Assembly: GCF_004402405.1 (NCBI RefSeq)
Contig: NZ_SOFE01000006.1
Location: forward strand, 1 to 64,000
Direction of reading: 5' to 3'
DNA from: Cryobacterium levicorallinum
GTDB lineage: Bacteria; Actinomycetota; Actinomycetes; Actinomycetales; Microbacteriaceae
DNA: 64,000 nt
Part shown: positions 34,567-43,824 of the stretch, in pieces
Layout of the letters: every line of letters starts with the position of its first letter
How positions within the stretch are numbered: position 1 is the stretch's first letter
Made by a program: the position numbers and the translations under genes
Notes under the pieces: generated by a model
What the model was told of the DNA's origin: nothing
What the model saw: only the letters and a program-made list of their open reading frames with translations
The model's database searches: none

Positions 34567-34567
34567 G

Positions 34568-35596
34568 TCAGTTCTTCCTTCGGCTGGCTGCAGGCAGGAT
34601 GGGCGACATCGACGACGCCCGGATGACGAGTTCACTGGGCAGAACCACCGATTGCGGGCTTTCCCCGGCGATGACCTGAAGGAGCAGGTCGACAGCGATT
34701 CGGCCCATGTCCTCGACGCTGTGGGAGATGACGCTGAGGGCCGGGTTGAGCAGGGCGAACCACTCGATATCGTCGAAGGCGACCAGCGCGATGTCTGTGC
34801 CGATGCCCAGTCCCAGCTTGTGCAGAATCGCGATCGCACCGACGGCCATCAGGCTGTCGGCGGCGAGCAGGGCCGTGGGCGGGTCATCCAGTTGCAGCAG
34901 GGCGTGCACACCAGCCGAGCCACTCCCCGCTTGGAAGTCACCGAAGTAGACCAAATCGGAGTCCTGGCTGAGACCGGCGTCGGCCACGGCGGCCGTGAAG
35001 GCGGCGAATCGGTCGCGGCCCGTTGAGGTTGCCTGGGGGCCGGAGATGTAGCCAATCCGGGTATGACCGAGGGCGGCGAGGTGTTTGACGGTCTGGCGAA
35101 TGCCGACTTTGCTGTCGGTGGTCACGCTCGGAACGTCGATACCGTCAACCGTGCGGTCCACGAACACGGTGGGAATCTCGCGCTCGATCAAGGCGTGGAT
35201 GCTGCCACCGCCGTCACCGAGTGGCGCCACGATGATGCCATCCACGCGCCGAGAAATCAGGGTGTCGAGGTACCTGTCCTGCTGCACCTTCTTCTCATTG
35301 GCGTTGCCGAGCAGCGTGACGTAGCCCTGCGAGAGCGCCGCTTGTTCGACGGTGTGGGCGAGGTCGGCGAAGAACGGGTTACGCACGTCCGGCACCAGCA
35401 GTCCGATCGAGTCACTGCGGGTCGACCGCAGGGCCCTGGCCTGGGCATTGGGCCGATAGTCCAGCTCCTTGACTGCCGCGGCGACCTTGACGCGCGCCTG
35501 CGAGGAGGTGGCCGGGTTGCCGGAGAGCACGCGGGACGTCGTCGCCGCAGAAACGCCGGCGAGCGCTGCCACGTCTTTGATTGTGACCTCGGCCAT
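34568..35596 (-). CDS. rbsR: LacI-family transcriptional repressor of the ribose operon
   Basis: A 342-residue LacI-type regulator. The N-terminal HTH is [20 protein letters not shown] with the hinge helix [17 protein letters not shown], and the ligand domain has [20 protein letters not shown] and [19 protein letters not shown]. As first gene of the rbs operon it is very likely autoregulatory, releasing the operator when ribose (or a derivative) binds. A double palindromic site lies 22 bp upstream of the start. Confidence 0.92.
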   Translation of the reverse strand: MAEVTIKDVAALAGVSAATTSRVLSGNPATSSQARVKVAAAVKELDYRPNAQARALRSTRSDSIGLLVPDVRNPFFADLAHTVEQAALSQGYVTLLGNANEKKVQQDRYLDTLISRRVDGIIVAPLGDGGGSIHALIEREIPTVFVDRTVDGIDVPSVTTDSKVGIRQTVKHLAALGHTRIGYISGPQATSTGRDRFAAFTAAVADAGLSQDSDLVYFGDFQAGSGSAGVHALLQLDDPPTALLAADSLMAVGAIAILHKLGLGIGTDIALVAFDDIEWFALLNPALSVISHSVEDMGRIAVDLLLQVIAGESPQSVVLPSELVIRASSMSPILPAASRRKN

Positions 35597-35617
35597 CTGT
35601 TTACCTCATCGTGTTCG

Positions 35618-35645
35618 TGGAATCGATTCCATGGAATCGATTCCA
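35618..35645. promoter_or_regulatory. Tandem LacI-type operators upstream of rbsR
   Basis: Two exact, directly abutting copies of the palindrome TGGAATCGATTCCA (35618-35631 and 35632-35645). The CG-centred palindrome is the standard form of LacI-family sites, so this should be the RbsR operator. Confidence 0.85.
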
Positions 35646-35706
35646 TTTTAGGTCGTGGGACGAACGAATGTCAACGCGATCAGCCGATTGGACTCGCTCG
35701 TCAAGC

Positions 35707-35732
35707 GGGCTTCTCAAACACGTGCCGCGACG
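35707..35732. repeat. Half copy of the hairpin repeat
   Basis: GGCTTCTCAAACACGTGCCG and the following CGACG match the right arm of the hairpin repeats near 25,270 and 29,595. No opposing arm is visible here. Confidence 0.5.
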
Positions 35733-35765
35733 TGCTCGCGGTCGCTCAAGTCAATTTGACGGCGG

Positions 35766-35930
35766 TCAGTCGGCGCTGATCTGTAGGCGGAACTGGTCGC
35801 GCTTGGTGTGCAGGTTCCAGAGGTGTTCGGTCAGTTTTGCCGGGACCTTCTCGGGGTGGCCAGCATTGATTCCACCGCCGAACCCGTCGATGGCGAGATA
35901 TTCCCGGCCGATGCACTGTGAAGGCGTCGC
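35766..35930 (-). pseudogene. Possible C-terminal gene remnant of unknown family
   Basis: The minus frame ending at 35766 reads [20 protein letters not shown] then [20 protein letters not shown]. It looks like a real protein C-terminus in composition and helix pattern, but there is no matching start or N-terminal domain upstream. I do not recognise the family. The remaining 35931-36087 is the promoter region of the downstream dehydrogenase. Confidence 0.3.
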
Positions 35931-36087
35931 GAAAGCGGATGCCCTGGGTAGGTCAGACAGTGCCATGCTGCGGCCTCGACGGTGTCGGTGGAGCGGCGTA
36001 ATGTTGCACGAGCGGATGTCACCGCCGACACGTGCCACGGCACGGGGTTCCCCCGCATTCCACCACCGGTACCGAAAGACGTTTTTT

Positions 36088-37155
36088 ATGACGACCACCG
36101 TTCCTGCCCTCGCCGCCCCCGCGGCCAACCAGCCCCTCGCTCGCACCACCATCGAGTTGCGCACCCCCGGCGCTCACGACGTCGCGATCGACATCAAGTT
36201 CGCCGGCATCTGCCACTCCGATATCCACCAGGCACGCGACGAGTGGGATACCGGACTGTTCCCGATGGTTCCCGGCCACGAGATCGCCGGCATCGTCTCA
36301 GCCATCGGCAGCGGCGTCACCCGATACCAGGTGGGCGACCGCGTCGGCGTTGGCTGCTTCGTTGACTCCTGCCGCGAGTGTGCCAACTGCCTCGCCGGCG
36401 AAGAGCAGTACTGCCTGAAGGGCGAGGTCGGCACGTACAACGACCGCAATCACGACGGCACTCCCACCAACGGCGGCTACAGCACCGCGATCGTCGTCGA
36501 CGAGAACTACGTGCTCGGCATCCCAGACGGCATCGAGCTCTCCGAGGCCGCTCCCCTGCTCTGCGCCGGCATCACGCTCTTCTCCCCCCTCACGAACTGG
36601 AAGGCCGGCCCCGGCAAGAAGGTTGCCATCCTCGGCATGGGCGGCCTCGGACACATGGGTGTGAAGATCGCCCACGCGCTCGGCGCCGAGGTCACCGTGC
36701 TCAGCCAGACCCTGAGCAAGAAGGAAGACGGCCTGCGTTTCGGCGCAGACCACTACTACGCCACGAGCGACCCGACCACCTTCACCGAGCTCGAGAACCA
36801 CTTCGACCTCATCGTGAACACCGTGGCCGCAAACCTCGACCTGGAGGGCTACCTCAAGCTGCTCGCCCTCAACGGCACGCTCGTGCACGTCGGAATCCCC
36901 ACCGAGCCTGACAGCGTGAAGATGGTTTGGCTCGCCGCCCAGCGTCGCTCCATCGCCGCCTCCAAGATCGGTGGCATCCGCCAGACCCAGGAAATGCTCG
37001 ACTTCTGTGCCGCCCACGGAATCGGCGCCGACATTGAGATCATCTCGGTCGATCAGGTGAACGAAGCATACGAGCGCGTTATCCGCAGCGACGTGCGCTA
37101 CCGTTTCGTTATCGACGTTGCCACGTTTGCGGACGAGACCCGCGTCGACGCGTAG
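36088..37155 (+). CDS. Zinc-dependent NAD(P) alcohol dehydrogenase (cinnamyl-alcohol-dehydrogenase type)
   Basis: ATG 36088 gives 355 residues. Catalytic zinc ligands are in [15 protein letters not shown] (Cys), [16 protein letters not shown] (His-Glu) and the late Cys of [15 protein letters not shown]. The structural zinc lobe [15 protein letters not shown] has all four cysteines. The Rossmann motif is [20 protein letters not shown] (GLGGLG-type, NADP-preferring). This layout is the YahK/AdhC class that reduces a broad set of aldehydes with NADPH. Single gene followed by a terminator. Confidence 0.93.
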   Translation: MTTTVPALAAPAANQPLARTTIELRTPGAHDVAIDIKFAGICHSDIHQARDEWDTGLFPMVPGHEIAGIVSAIGSGVTRYQVGDRVGVGCFVDSCRECANCLAGEEQYCLKGEVGTYNDRNHDGTPTNGGYSTAIVVDENYVLGIPDGIELSEAAPLLCAGITLFSPLTNWKAGPGKKVAILGMGGLGHMGVKIAHALGAEVTVLSQTLSKKEDGLRFGADHYYATSDPTTFTELENHFDLIVNTVAANLDLEGYLKLLALNGTLVHVGIPTEPDSVKMVWLAAQRRSIAASKIGGIRQTQEMLDFCAAHGIGADIEIISVDQVNEAYERVIRSDVRYRFVIDVATFADETRVDA

Positions 37156-37213
37156 GCGCCCCGACGGGCGCGGCATAAGCCTCGCAGGTCGATAGAAAAC
37201 CCAGGCACGAACC

Positions 37214-37247
37214 GCCCCGGGCCACAGATTTCAACGCGGCCCGGGGC
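37214..37247. terminator. GC-rich hairpin terminator
   Basis: Perfect arms GCCCCGGGCC (37214-37223) and GGCCCGGGGC (37238-37247) around a 14-base loop, between convergent genes. Confidence 0.85.
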
Positions 37248-37334
37248 ATCCGTCATTAAAGGACTTAGCGCCAAGGAGCGCACCCGTCTCGAGGCACCGT
37301 ACCTGCCGCGAACGCCCGGAGGGTTCTAAAAGCG

Positions 37335-38213
37335 TCAGCGAAGGGACTTGAGCGCGGCGGCATCCGTTTGATCGGTGCGCCACGAGGCCAAAATGCGCAG
37401 GGCGTCGTTCGAGGCGGACCTGGGTTGCGTGCTGTATACGAAGAGTTGTTGGTCGGGTTCGCCCGGAACCGGGAAGGTTTCGTAGTCCACGTCGACCCGA
37501 CCAACGATCGGGTGTATGAAACGCTTGACTCCGAACGTGCACTCCCACACCCGGTGTTGACTCCACCAGGCGCGAAATTCGTCGCTCTTGACGGTCAACT
37601 CGCCGATCAGCTCGTTGAGTGCCCGGTCGTTCGGGTGAGATCGCGCGTCGTGGCGGAGCATGGCCGCCACGTCGCGGGCCACAATGTCCCAGTCCAGGTA
37701 CAGGGTGCGTGCCGCCGGGTCGAGGAATGTCCATCTTGCCATGCTGCGCCCGAGTCCCACGCCCTGCGTGAAGTCCTTCAGCAACAGCTTGGCGAGGTCG
37801 TTCATGGCCAGCACGTCCATGCCAACGCCGAGCACGAACGCCGGCTGCGCGGGGAACGAGTCCATGATGGTGCGCACTGACGGCCGAATCGTGTTGGAGC
37901 GCCGCCGTTGCTGTGTGCGTCCACCGGTCGACGCCGACAACAGCGAGAACAGATAGGTGCGCTCCGCCTCATTCAGGTGCAGTACCTCGCCGAGCGCATT
38001 GACAACCGCATCGGATGCCTGCGTCACCCGGCCCTGTTCCATGCGCGCGTAGTAGTCAACGCTCACGCCGGCGAGCTCAGCCACTTCATCACGGCGCAGT
38101 CCGGGCACTCGCCGGGCCGCCGCAAGCGGGTTAATAGGAAGCCCGACATCGGCGGGCGTTAGCCGAGCTCTGGCTGAGCGCAAAAAATCAGCGAGGGTAT
38201 CTTTGTCGTCCAT
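37335..38213 (-). CDS. XRE-family regulator with MmyB-like ligand domain
   Basis: A 292-residue protein. The N-terminal HTH is GLRRDEVAELAGVSVDYYAR followed by MEQGRVTQASDAVVNAL (about residues 38-75). The rest is the MmyB-like PAS-type domain found in many actinobacterial regulators: PAFVLGVGMDVLAMNDLAKL, ARWTFLDPAARTLYLDWDIV and the late VDYETFPVPGEPDQQLFVYS. The neighbouring alcohol dehydrogenase (convergent) may be unrelated; targets of such regulators are often a divergent oxidoreductase. Confidence 0.9.
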   Translation of the reverse strand: MDDKDTLADFLRSARARLTPADVGLPINPLAAARRVPGLRRDEVAELAGVSVDYYARMEQGRVTQASDAVVNALGEVLHLNEAERTYLFSLLSASTGGRTQQRRRSNTIRPSVRTIMDSFPAQPAFVLGVGMDVLAMNDLAKLLLKDFTQGVGLGRSMARWTFLDPAARTLYLDWDIVARDVAAMLRHDARSHPNDRALNELIGELTVKSDEFRAWWSQHRVWECTFGVKRFIHPIVGRVDVDYETFPVPGEPDQQLFVYSTQPRSASNDALRILASWRTDQTDAAALKSLR

Positions 38214-38314
38214 CCCTCCAGTATCTCGCGACTGCTTGACCGCGCACCGAGTTGCCCTCTACCCGCAGCGCAGCGCAGACTATACCTACCGGATCGCAAC
38301 TGAGTCTTCCGCCT

Positions 38315-39334
38315 GTGGCTAAGGAGCTCACCATCACTGAACCGAACGACGCCCGCGTCGGCCTTTATATCGACTTCGACAACATCGTCATCTCGCGCTA
38401 TCAGCAGTTGCACGGGCGCAATGCCTTTCAGCGCGACGGCATCCGCGATTTCAACAAGTCTTCAGCGGATGCCGACCCCGAGATCGCCGCACGGCTCGCC
38501 GCCGCGACCGTTGACTTCAACGCCATCATCGACTTTGCGGCGTCTTTCGGAACTTTAGTCGTCAATCGTGCCTACGCCGACTGGTCGGTTCCGGTCAATG
38601 CAAGCTACCAGCGCCAGCTCATGTCCCGAGCGGTGGACCTGACCCAGCTGTTCACCACGACCACCCGCGGAACCAAGAACGGTGCAGACATCCGTTTAGC
38701 CGTGGATGTGGTTGAAGACCTCTTTCGGCTGCCCGATCTGACCCATGTGATCATCATCGCCGGCGATTCCGACTACATCGCGCTCGCCCAGAAGTCGAAG
38801 CGGCTGGGTCGCTTCGTGGTGGGCATCGGCGTCGCGGGCTCGACGAGCACCTCGCTGGCGGCGGCGTGCGACGAGTTTGAAGACTACGACTCGCTGCCCG
38901 GAATCGGCAAAGCCACCGCGACAGCTGTGGAGAGGCCTAAGTCCAGCAGGCGGGCGCCCGAACCCGCCGAAATTGCACCCGACCCGGCCCCCACCGAGGC
39001 CCGCAAGTTCACCACGATTCCCATGTTCTCGCACACCGATGACGCACAATTCGACGAGCCCGAAGCCGAAGACATCGACCCGCAGACCCTGGCCACCGAG
39101 CTCCTCGTGCGTGCGCTGCAGATCGGTCACGCCAAGGGCGACGACGACGAATGGCTCAACACGGGCACCGTCAAGAACCAGATGCGCCGCATGGACCCGT
39201 CTTTCAACGAGAAGCCGCTCGGTTTTCGTTCCTTCACCGATTTTCTCTCGTCGCGCAGCGACCTGGCCGAGCTGAAAGAGGATGGCCCGCAGCGGCTAAT
39301 CCGGCTGCGTCCCGACGCAGAAATCCAACGCTGA
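38315..39334 (+). CDS. NYN-domain putative RNase with C-terminal OST-HTH/LOTUS domain
   Basis: GTG 38315 (VAKELTITEPND) gives 339 residues. The NYN/LabA-like (PIN-fold) domain covers about 10-200, with acidic residues in VGLYIDFDNIVIS, KNGADIRLAVDVVEDLF and THVIIIAGDSDYIALAQKSK. A Pro/Glu linker (about 210-260) leads to a winged-helix OST-HTH domain (PQTLATELLVRALQIGHAKG to LGFRSFTDFLSSRSDLAEL). NYN plus OST-HTH proteins are thought to act on RNA, the LOTUS part binding structured RNA. No partner gene is coupled to it, and a terminator follows. Confidence 0.88.
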   Translation: MAKELTITEPNDARVGLYIDFDNIVISRYQQLHGRNAFQRDGIRDFNKSSADADPEIAARLAAATVDFNAIIDFAASFGTLVVNRAYADWSVPVNASYQRQLMSRAVDLTQLFTTTTRGTKNGADIRLAVDVVEDLFRLPDLTHVIIIAGDSDYIALAQKSKRLGRFVVGIGVAGSTSTSLAAACDEFEDYDSLPGIGKATATAVERPKSSRRAPEPAEIAPDPAPTEARKFTTIPMFSHTDDAQFDEPEAEDIDPQTLATELLVRALQIGHAKGDDDEWLNTGTVKNQMRRMDPSFNEKPLGFRSFTDFLSSRSDLAELKEDGPQRLIRLRPDAEIQR

Positions 39335-39350
39335 GCCACGCCCTCCCCGA

Positions 39351-39379
39351 CCAGCCTCCGGAAGTCAACCGGAGGCTGG
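39351..39379. terminator. Hairpin terminator after the NYN gene
   Basis: Perfect 11-bp arms CCAGCCTCCGG and CCGGAGGCTGG around AAGTCAA, between convergent genes. Confidence 0.85.
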
Positions 39380-39425
39380 GGCCGGCAGTCTCCCGGCGTC
39401 GCAAGGACCTGACCAGCGGGTCTGC

Positions 39426-40187
39426 TCAGTGGGGTGGCACGACCCGCACGTGGTCGCCGACCGACACGGTTCCCGGACGGATCACCTCGGCATAAACGCC
39501 AAACATGATGTCGCTCGCCTGCAGCCGGTAGTTGGCGAGTGTTTTCAACAGGTGGGTGCCGCGAGCGCCGGTGTCGGGGTCGATGTCGATGACCGCGCAC
39601 CGGGGAATGCCGCCTTTCACGAGGAGCAGGGCTCGCCCGAGCTCGAGTTCGTGGCCAGCCCAGGAGTCTTCGACGTGCGCGTCGGCGTCGCCGGTGTCAA
39701 TCGTGAAAGTGCCGCGGAATCGGCGCGTATCGACCGCTGTTTGCGATTCGCCGGCCAACCGGGCCAGGGAACTCGACGTGGTGATCGTGACGGAGTCGCC
39801 GTACACCACGGATCCCGTGACAGTGCTCCGCGCGAGGGTGACGCTGCGCCCCAGCAGCCGGGAGAATTCAGTGGCCCACGGCCCCTCGATCACCTGCATG
39901 GCGGTGAATCGACCCCAGTAGTCCAGGTCGAGATACTCGTCCGTCATTTCGGGTTCCGCCGCAACTCGGCGACTCTCGAACGCGACGGCTAGCACGCCGT
40001 CAGCCCAGCGAGCCTCGCACCTCACCAGAAGCGGATGCTCAACCGTCTTTAGAATGGTGCCGGTGTTTCGATCGACGACGGCGAATTCGCGGTCACCGAT
40101 GGGACCGTCGACCGCGAGCGAAACGGTCTCACGTGGCTGGTGGCGACCACCTTTGAGGGGCGACAGCCCGATCTCTCGAATGTGCAT
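39426..40187 (-). CDS. MOSC-domain protein (mARC/YcbX-like)
   Basis: ATG 40187 (MHIREIGLSPLKGGRHQP) gives 253 residues; the longer frame upstream has no family match. An N-terminal MOSC-N beta-barrel (about 1-95, with DGPIGDREFAVVDRNTG) precedes the MOSC domain, where the Moco-ligand region reads RALLLVKGGIPRCAVIDIDP (Cys about 209). Relatives handle molybdenum cofactor sulfur or reduce N-hydroxylated compounds. No molybdenum-cofactor genes are adjacent. Single gene. Confidence 0.87.
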   Translation of the reverse strand: MHIREIGLSPLKGGRHQPRETVSLAVDGPIGDREFAVVDRNTGTILKTVEHPLLVRCEARWADGVLAVAFESRRVAAEPEMTDEYLDLDYWGRFTAMQVIEGPWATEFSRLLGRSVTLARSTVTGSVVYGDSVTITTSSSLARLAGESQTAVDTRRFRGTFTIDTGDADAHVEDSWAGHELELGRALLLVKGGIPRCAVIDIDPDTGARGTHLLKTLANYRLQASDIMFGVYAEVIRPGTVSVGDHVRVVPPH

Positions 40188-40487
40188 GATGCCGTTCAGC
40201 CTAGCGAGCAGCTTGGTTGTGCACGAGGTGAACCCGCATCCGTCATGACTACATTTTCGTAGCAAGGCCGCCTACTCCAAGGCCGCACCCAGCGCGAACT
40301 GGATGCCGATTTGAGAACCAGCCAGCGGTACGTCTACGAAATAAAAACCGGCAAGCCGACAAACCGCGACGGCACCACGTGCTTGCCAGCCGTCGCCCCA
40401 TGTGTTCTTGGGCGCTCTCAGAAAGCGGTAAGCTCTTACAGTTGTCTTCCGCAGGTTTTGATCGTTGAAATCGCGTTGTGGAAGCGG
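40188..40487. other. Intergenic region before tRNA-Pro
   Basis: About 300 bp with no supportable gene. It contains a small CTACATTTTCGTAG hairpin near 40,250. The tRNA promoter should lie in its last 60 bp, but I cannot fix the boxes. Confidence 0.4.
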
Positions 40488-40561
<74 letters not shown>

Positions 40562-40566
40562 CAAAA

Positions 40567-40599
40567 GGGCCGTTCGCGAAACTGTTCACGAAACGGCCC
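40567..40599. terminator. Hairpin directly after tRNA-Pro
   Basis: GGGCCGTT/AACGGCCC arms with further inner pairing (TTCGCGAA-like against TTCACGAA). Likely tRNA transcript end or processing structure. Confidence 0.6.
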
Positions 40600-40614
40600 G
40601 GTTGGAACAAAAAG

Positions 40615-40646
40615 AAATCGCTCCTGAGGATTCTCAGGAGCGATTT
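40615..40646. terminator. Perfect 14-bp stem terminator
   Basis: AAATCGCTCCTGAG and CTCAGGAGCGATTT around GATT. On the minus strand it is followed by TTTCTTTTTG, a good U-tract, so it should end the transcript of the recombinase/transposase operon. It can also act for the tRNA. Confidence 0.85.
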
Positions 40647-40799
40647 CTGCGTTAAGCGGATGTTGCGTGAGTCTTTACCGGCGATTCGAGGCGTTTGACT
40701 GCCGGACTGGTGATTCTCGGCGTTTCAGGGCGCGTCGGATTGTACAGAACGCTGGGGGTTTGCCCTCTCGGGCGGTACGGGTGGCCTCGCTGGACCGGT

Positions 40800-42734
40800 T
40801 TAGGTTCTCCGGGGAGGCCCACCGGTTTCATCGGATGCTGGTGACGCGGTAGCTGTACTTGGCGGCGTCACCCCGGGCGGGTAGGTCCCGGTGTAGGGGT
40901 TGTGCCATTCGCGGTCGCGGCGCCGCACGAGGGCGACGCTAGGTTCGCCGAACGTCTGCATTTTCGCGTCGGCCTTGATCTTGTCGCTGATGAACGCGGC
41001 GATTTTGCGGAGGTTGAAGTTGGTGAGCAGGATCGTCACGATGATTTGGGCGGCGCCGAATCCGCGAACGCGGCGACGGCTGGCCGATTCGATATCTTCG
41101 GTTCCGCCACTTTTCACTTGATTATTGAGGGACTCGATGGAGTTGCGGGCATGGGTATGAAATTCATCCCATTCCTTCGTTCCGTATTCGAAAGCCTGGG
41201 CATTGCGACGGTTCTTGGCGGTATCGAAGGACACAGAGTGCTGGCTGCAGATCTTGTCGGCGAAGTCCGGCAGGTCGTCGCCGTCGACGGCTGGTCGAAT
41301 CTTGTTGGTCTTGGTCTTGGTCTTGAGGAGCTCCCGGAGCGGGCACGTTACGGTCGGGCTCGGGCCGAGCGCCGGGCACCGCAACACGGCCCGACCCTTG
41401 GCATCTGGTTTCTCCTTCTGGTGCAGCTGAAATGCGGTGCGGCTCTTGATTCGTTCACGATATGTGGCCGTATCGATCACGGCCCCGAGAAGATCCTTCG
41501 TCGCGTCCTGCAGTGGCGCGGGAGTTGCTGGGCAGTAGGTGCCGCCCTCAATGTAAAGGGCCCCATGGTCCCCGCCTTGGTGGCCGAGGCGGTCGACGCG
41601 GTAGTCCGTGGACGCAGTAAAGCCTTCGTTGAATGCGGGGTCATGCAGGCGCTCGGTGAGCGAGTTTGCCCAGTATTGCTTGTCCGCGTCGCCAACTCCC
41701 GGTTCCAGACCAAGAGATTTGGATGCTCGCATGAGAGAAACGGCCTCCTCGGCAACCCGGACGTTCGGGAGGCTCATCGTTGCGGCGACGGCCAGGCCGG
41801 GAAAGCGGCGTTGCCCCGGGGCTTCGGAGTCGACACGCACGGCGATATTGATTTCCCAGCCCCACCGATACTGGGCAGAACTGGGCTTCTTTCCGGGATC
41901 GGTGAGGTCGACCTGGCCCGCGCTTGCGTCCGTGCGTTCTCCCGTGCTGACGTGCCATCCGGCGAAGGCGTCGACGGGCCCGGGGTTCAGGGTCTTCTTC
42001 TCCTCAGTTCTGGCCTCGTCGGCAACGCGCTTGGCGAGGTTCTTGCGGGAGTACCCCTTCACTGTTGGGGTTTCAACGAAGGTCTGGTCAAAGGAAATAT
42101 CAATTTTGTTGGAGGCACGGCGAATGCTGCGTGATTGTTCGTTGAACGTCATCACCAGGAATAGCTTTGTGAACTCGTCAAGTCGGGCCTTTCGCTTTTC
42201 TGCCAGGTCAGGATCGTGCGCGCGGAGGATTTCTTGGATCTCGGTATACGTTTTTGAATGGCGGCGCTCCTGCGGGAATGGGTCCATGAGATCGTTCATG
42301 CGATGGAAGGCTCGGCTGGTGTTGGCGTACCAACGGTTCTTTTCGCCGACGTGACCCACGAACGCTGCGAGGGACCTTTCGATTCCCAAAAGTTCGCGGG
42401 AGGTATCGCTGAGGCGGAACATGAGTAGGTCGCGCACGCTGGTGAGGAACATCGCTGATCCCTCCTTAGCAAGCAGCAGCATTCCGGTGAGAATCGCCCG
42501 TTCCGGTATCAGAGAGGGGCGGCCGCCGATGCTGAACGGGACTGCGTCTTCGTCGCGCCATTCCTGCAACCGTTCGAGCACTCCGGTTTTGCGTACCCGT
42601 CCTTCCATGAGCGCCACCGTTTCATCATCTATGAGCGCGTGGATCCGTCCACGGCCCATGACCTCGGCCTTCGTTATTCCACCCAGGTCAGGCTCGAGGG
42701 TGTTGAATCCGTAGTCGACGTCGCCGGCGCTCAT
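40800..42734 (-). CDS. DDE-transposase-like protein coupled to two recombinase-like genes
   Basis: A 644-residue protein. The layout recalls IS1182-type transposases: an N-terminal helical domain (1-150), then candidate catalytic acidic residues D216 (NKIDISFDQTFV), D349/D351 (GLEPGVGDADKQYWANS) and E534 (ARNSIESLNNQVKSGG). The terminal block ends with VRGFGAAQIIVTILLTNFNL then RKIAAF, as in DDE enzymes of that group. A Cys-rich insertion (TYCPATP to TVTCPLREL) lies between the second D and the E. Its ATG overlaps the stop of the upstream recombinase-like gene by 4 bp, so the proteins are made together. No inverted-repeat ends were found. The assignment is from motif order only. Confidence 0.6.
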   Translation of the reverse strand: MSAGDVDYGFNTLEPDLGGITKAEVMGRGRIHALIDDETVALMEGRVRKTGVLERLQEWRDEDAVPFSIGGRPSLIPERAILTGMLLLAKEGSAMFLTSVRDLLMFRLSDTSRELLGIERSLAAFVGHVGEKNRWYANTSRAFHRMNDLMDPFPQERRHSKTYTEIQEILRAHDPDLAEKRKARLDEFTKLFLVMTFNEQSRSIRRASNKIDISFDQTFVETPTVKGYSRKNLAKRVADEARTEEKKTLNPGPVDAFAGWHVSTGERTDASAGQVDLTDPGKKPSSAQYRWGWEINIAVRVDSEAPGQRRFPGLAVAATMSLPNVRVAEEAVSLMRASKSLGLEPGVGDADKQYWANSLTERLHDPAFNEGFTASTDYRVDRLGHQGGDHGALYIEGGTYCPATPAPLQDATKDLLGAVIDTATYRERIKSRTAFQLHQKEKPDAKGRAVLRCPALGPSPTVTCPLRELLKTKTKTNKIRPAVDGDDLPDFADKICSQHSVSFDTAKNRRNAQAFEYGTKEWDEFHTHARNSIESLNNQVKSGGTEDIESASRRRVRGFGAAQIIVTILLTNFNLRKIAAFISDKIKADAKMQTFGEPSVALVRRRDREWHNPYTGTYPPGVTPPSTATASPASDETGGPPRRT

Positions 42735-43792
42735 CGCGACACCTCTTCGCCGATGATGAGGCCGAGATAGTCGTCGATGTTCACGGCTTTGGCGTGAACC
42801 AGATGCTTCTCAAGGCTGAGGGCCGACACGAAGCCCGCGATGGCCTTGAGCACGGGCAGTGGGAGACCGTTGTCGATCTGTGTGACTATCCACGTCGAAC
42901 GCAGCCGGGATACTGTCGCTCGGACCCGCCCTGGGTGGTCGGTGAGGAAAGTCTGGATTGCACGTGGTCGGTACTCTTCGAGACGGTAGCCGCGGAACGC
43001 ATACTCGTCGGGGTTGGTGCGGTTGTTGATGCTGCGCAGAAGGGTTCGGTTCCACGGATGCAAGACTGGAACTCGCCGTGGTCGCGTGCCGGTGACGTGC
43101 ACGAAGAGCCGGTCGCCTTGTACTTCGATGTCGCGGAGGCGCACGTCCACGATCTCCTCGGAGCGGAGTCCGGCGCCGCCGGCGAGGCCGAGGATGGCCC
43201 AGGCGTTCTGTCGCTTGAGCGTGGTTGTGAGGCTGGCCGCCCAACTGTGCATGGACGCGACGTCCGACAGGGTAAACGGGCGGCGGCGGCCAGCGGTCTG
43301 AGGTGCGGCGAGTCGTTTGATGTCCGTGTCTGCGAGAGCGTCCGCAATGGCGCCAAGCTGCCGCACGAAGCCCCATCGGTGTCCCTCCGAGTGTTTGGGA
43401 AGGCGCTCCTGCAGGTACCGGTATACGTTGCTTTCGGTGTAAACGCGTTCCGCGGTCAGCGTGGTGCCGGTCGTAGTCCACACCCAGGCGCCAAATCGGG
43501 CCGACATGCACATCAGGCGCCGCACGGATTCGAACGTGCGTGGCCTCATCAGGATGGCGTTGGTAATGGTGAATTCCCGGACGGCATCCCACTGAACAGA
43601 GGACAACTGAGGGCGGTACCGGATGATGACGTGCCACACGTGGTCCGGAAGCTCGGGATCCAGAGCCCGCAGGTGGGCGTAGGTGTGGGAATCGGCAAGG
43701 AAGATGTCGTTGAGTCGGTCTTTTCTGTTCACGAACGTCTTGTGTGCGGCGGAATTTCGTTTTCCGCACCAACACCGCTGGATCCCGAACAT
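42731..43792 (-). CDS. Tyrosine-recombinase-like protein B, catalytic tyrosine not visible
   Basis: A 353-residue protein. The N-terminal part contains a possible small Cys pair (RCWCGK), then a core-binding helical domain. Box I is GLAGGAGLRSEEIVDVRLRD (Arg present), and the beta-hairpin is TGTRPRRVPVLHPWNR. Box II is RLRSTWIVTQIDNGLPLPVL then KAIAGFVSALSLEKHL. The Arg of HxxR seems kept (RLR), but the first His, the LGH His (here AGF) and the nucleophile Tyr are not found. The fold is therefore recombinase, but strand cleavage by this subunit is doubtful. Overlaps the DDE-like gene by 4 bp and follows protein A by 32 bp. Confidence 0.7.
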   Translation of the reverse strand: MFGIQRCWCGKRNSAAHKTFVNRKDRLNDIFLADSHTYAHLRALDPELPDHVWHVIIRYRPQLSSVQWDAVREFTITNAILMRPRTFESVRRLMCMSARFGAWVWTTTGTTLTAERVYTESNVYRYLQERLPKHSEGHRWGFVRQLGAIADALADTDIKRLAAPQTAGRRRPFTLSDVASMHSWAASLTTTLKRQNAWAILGLAGGAGLRSEEIVDVRLRDIEVQGDRLFVHVTGTRPRRVPVLHPWNRTLLRSINNRTNPDEYAFRGYRLEEYRPRAIQTFLTDHPGRVRATVSRLRSTWIVTQIDNGLPLPVLKAIAGFVSALSLEKHLVHAKAVNIDDYLGLIIGEEVSR

Positions 43793-43824
43793 TGCGCGTC
43801 ACCACCGCAGAATCAAAACCCTGA

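Noticed and set aside
40902..42134. A 410-codon plus-strand frame in the island
   Set aside because: Antisense to the DDE-like gene, with low-complexity translation and no motif.
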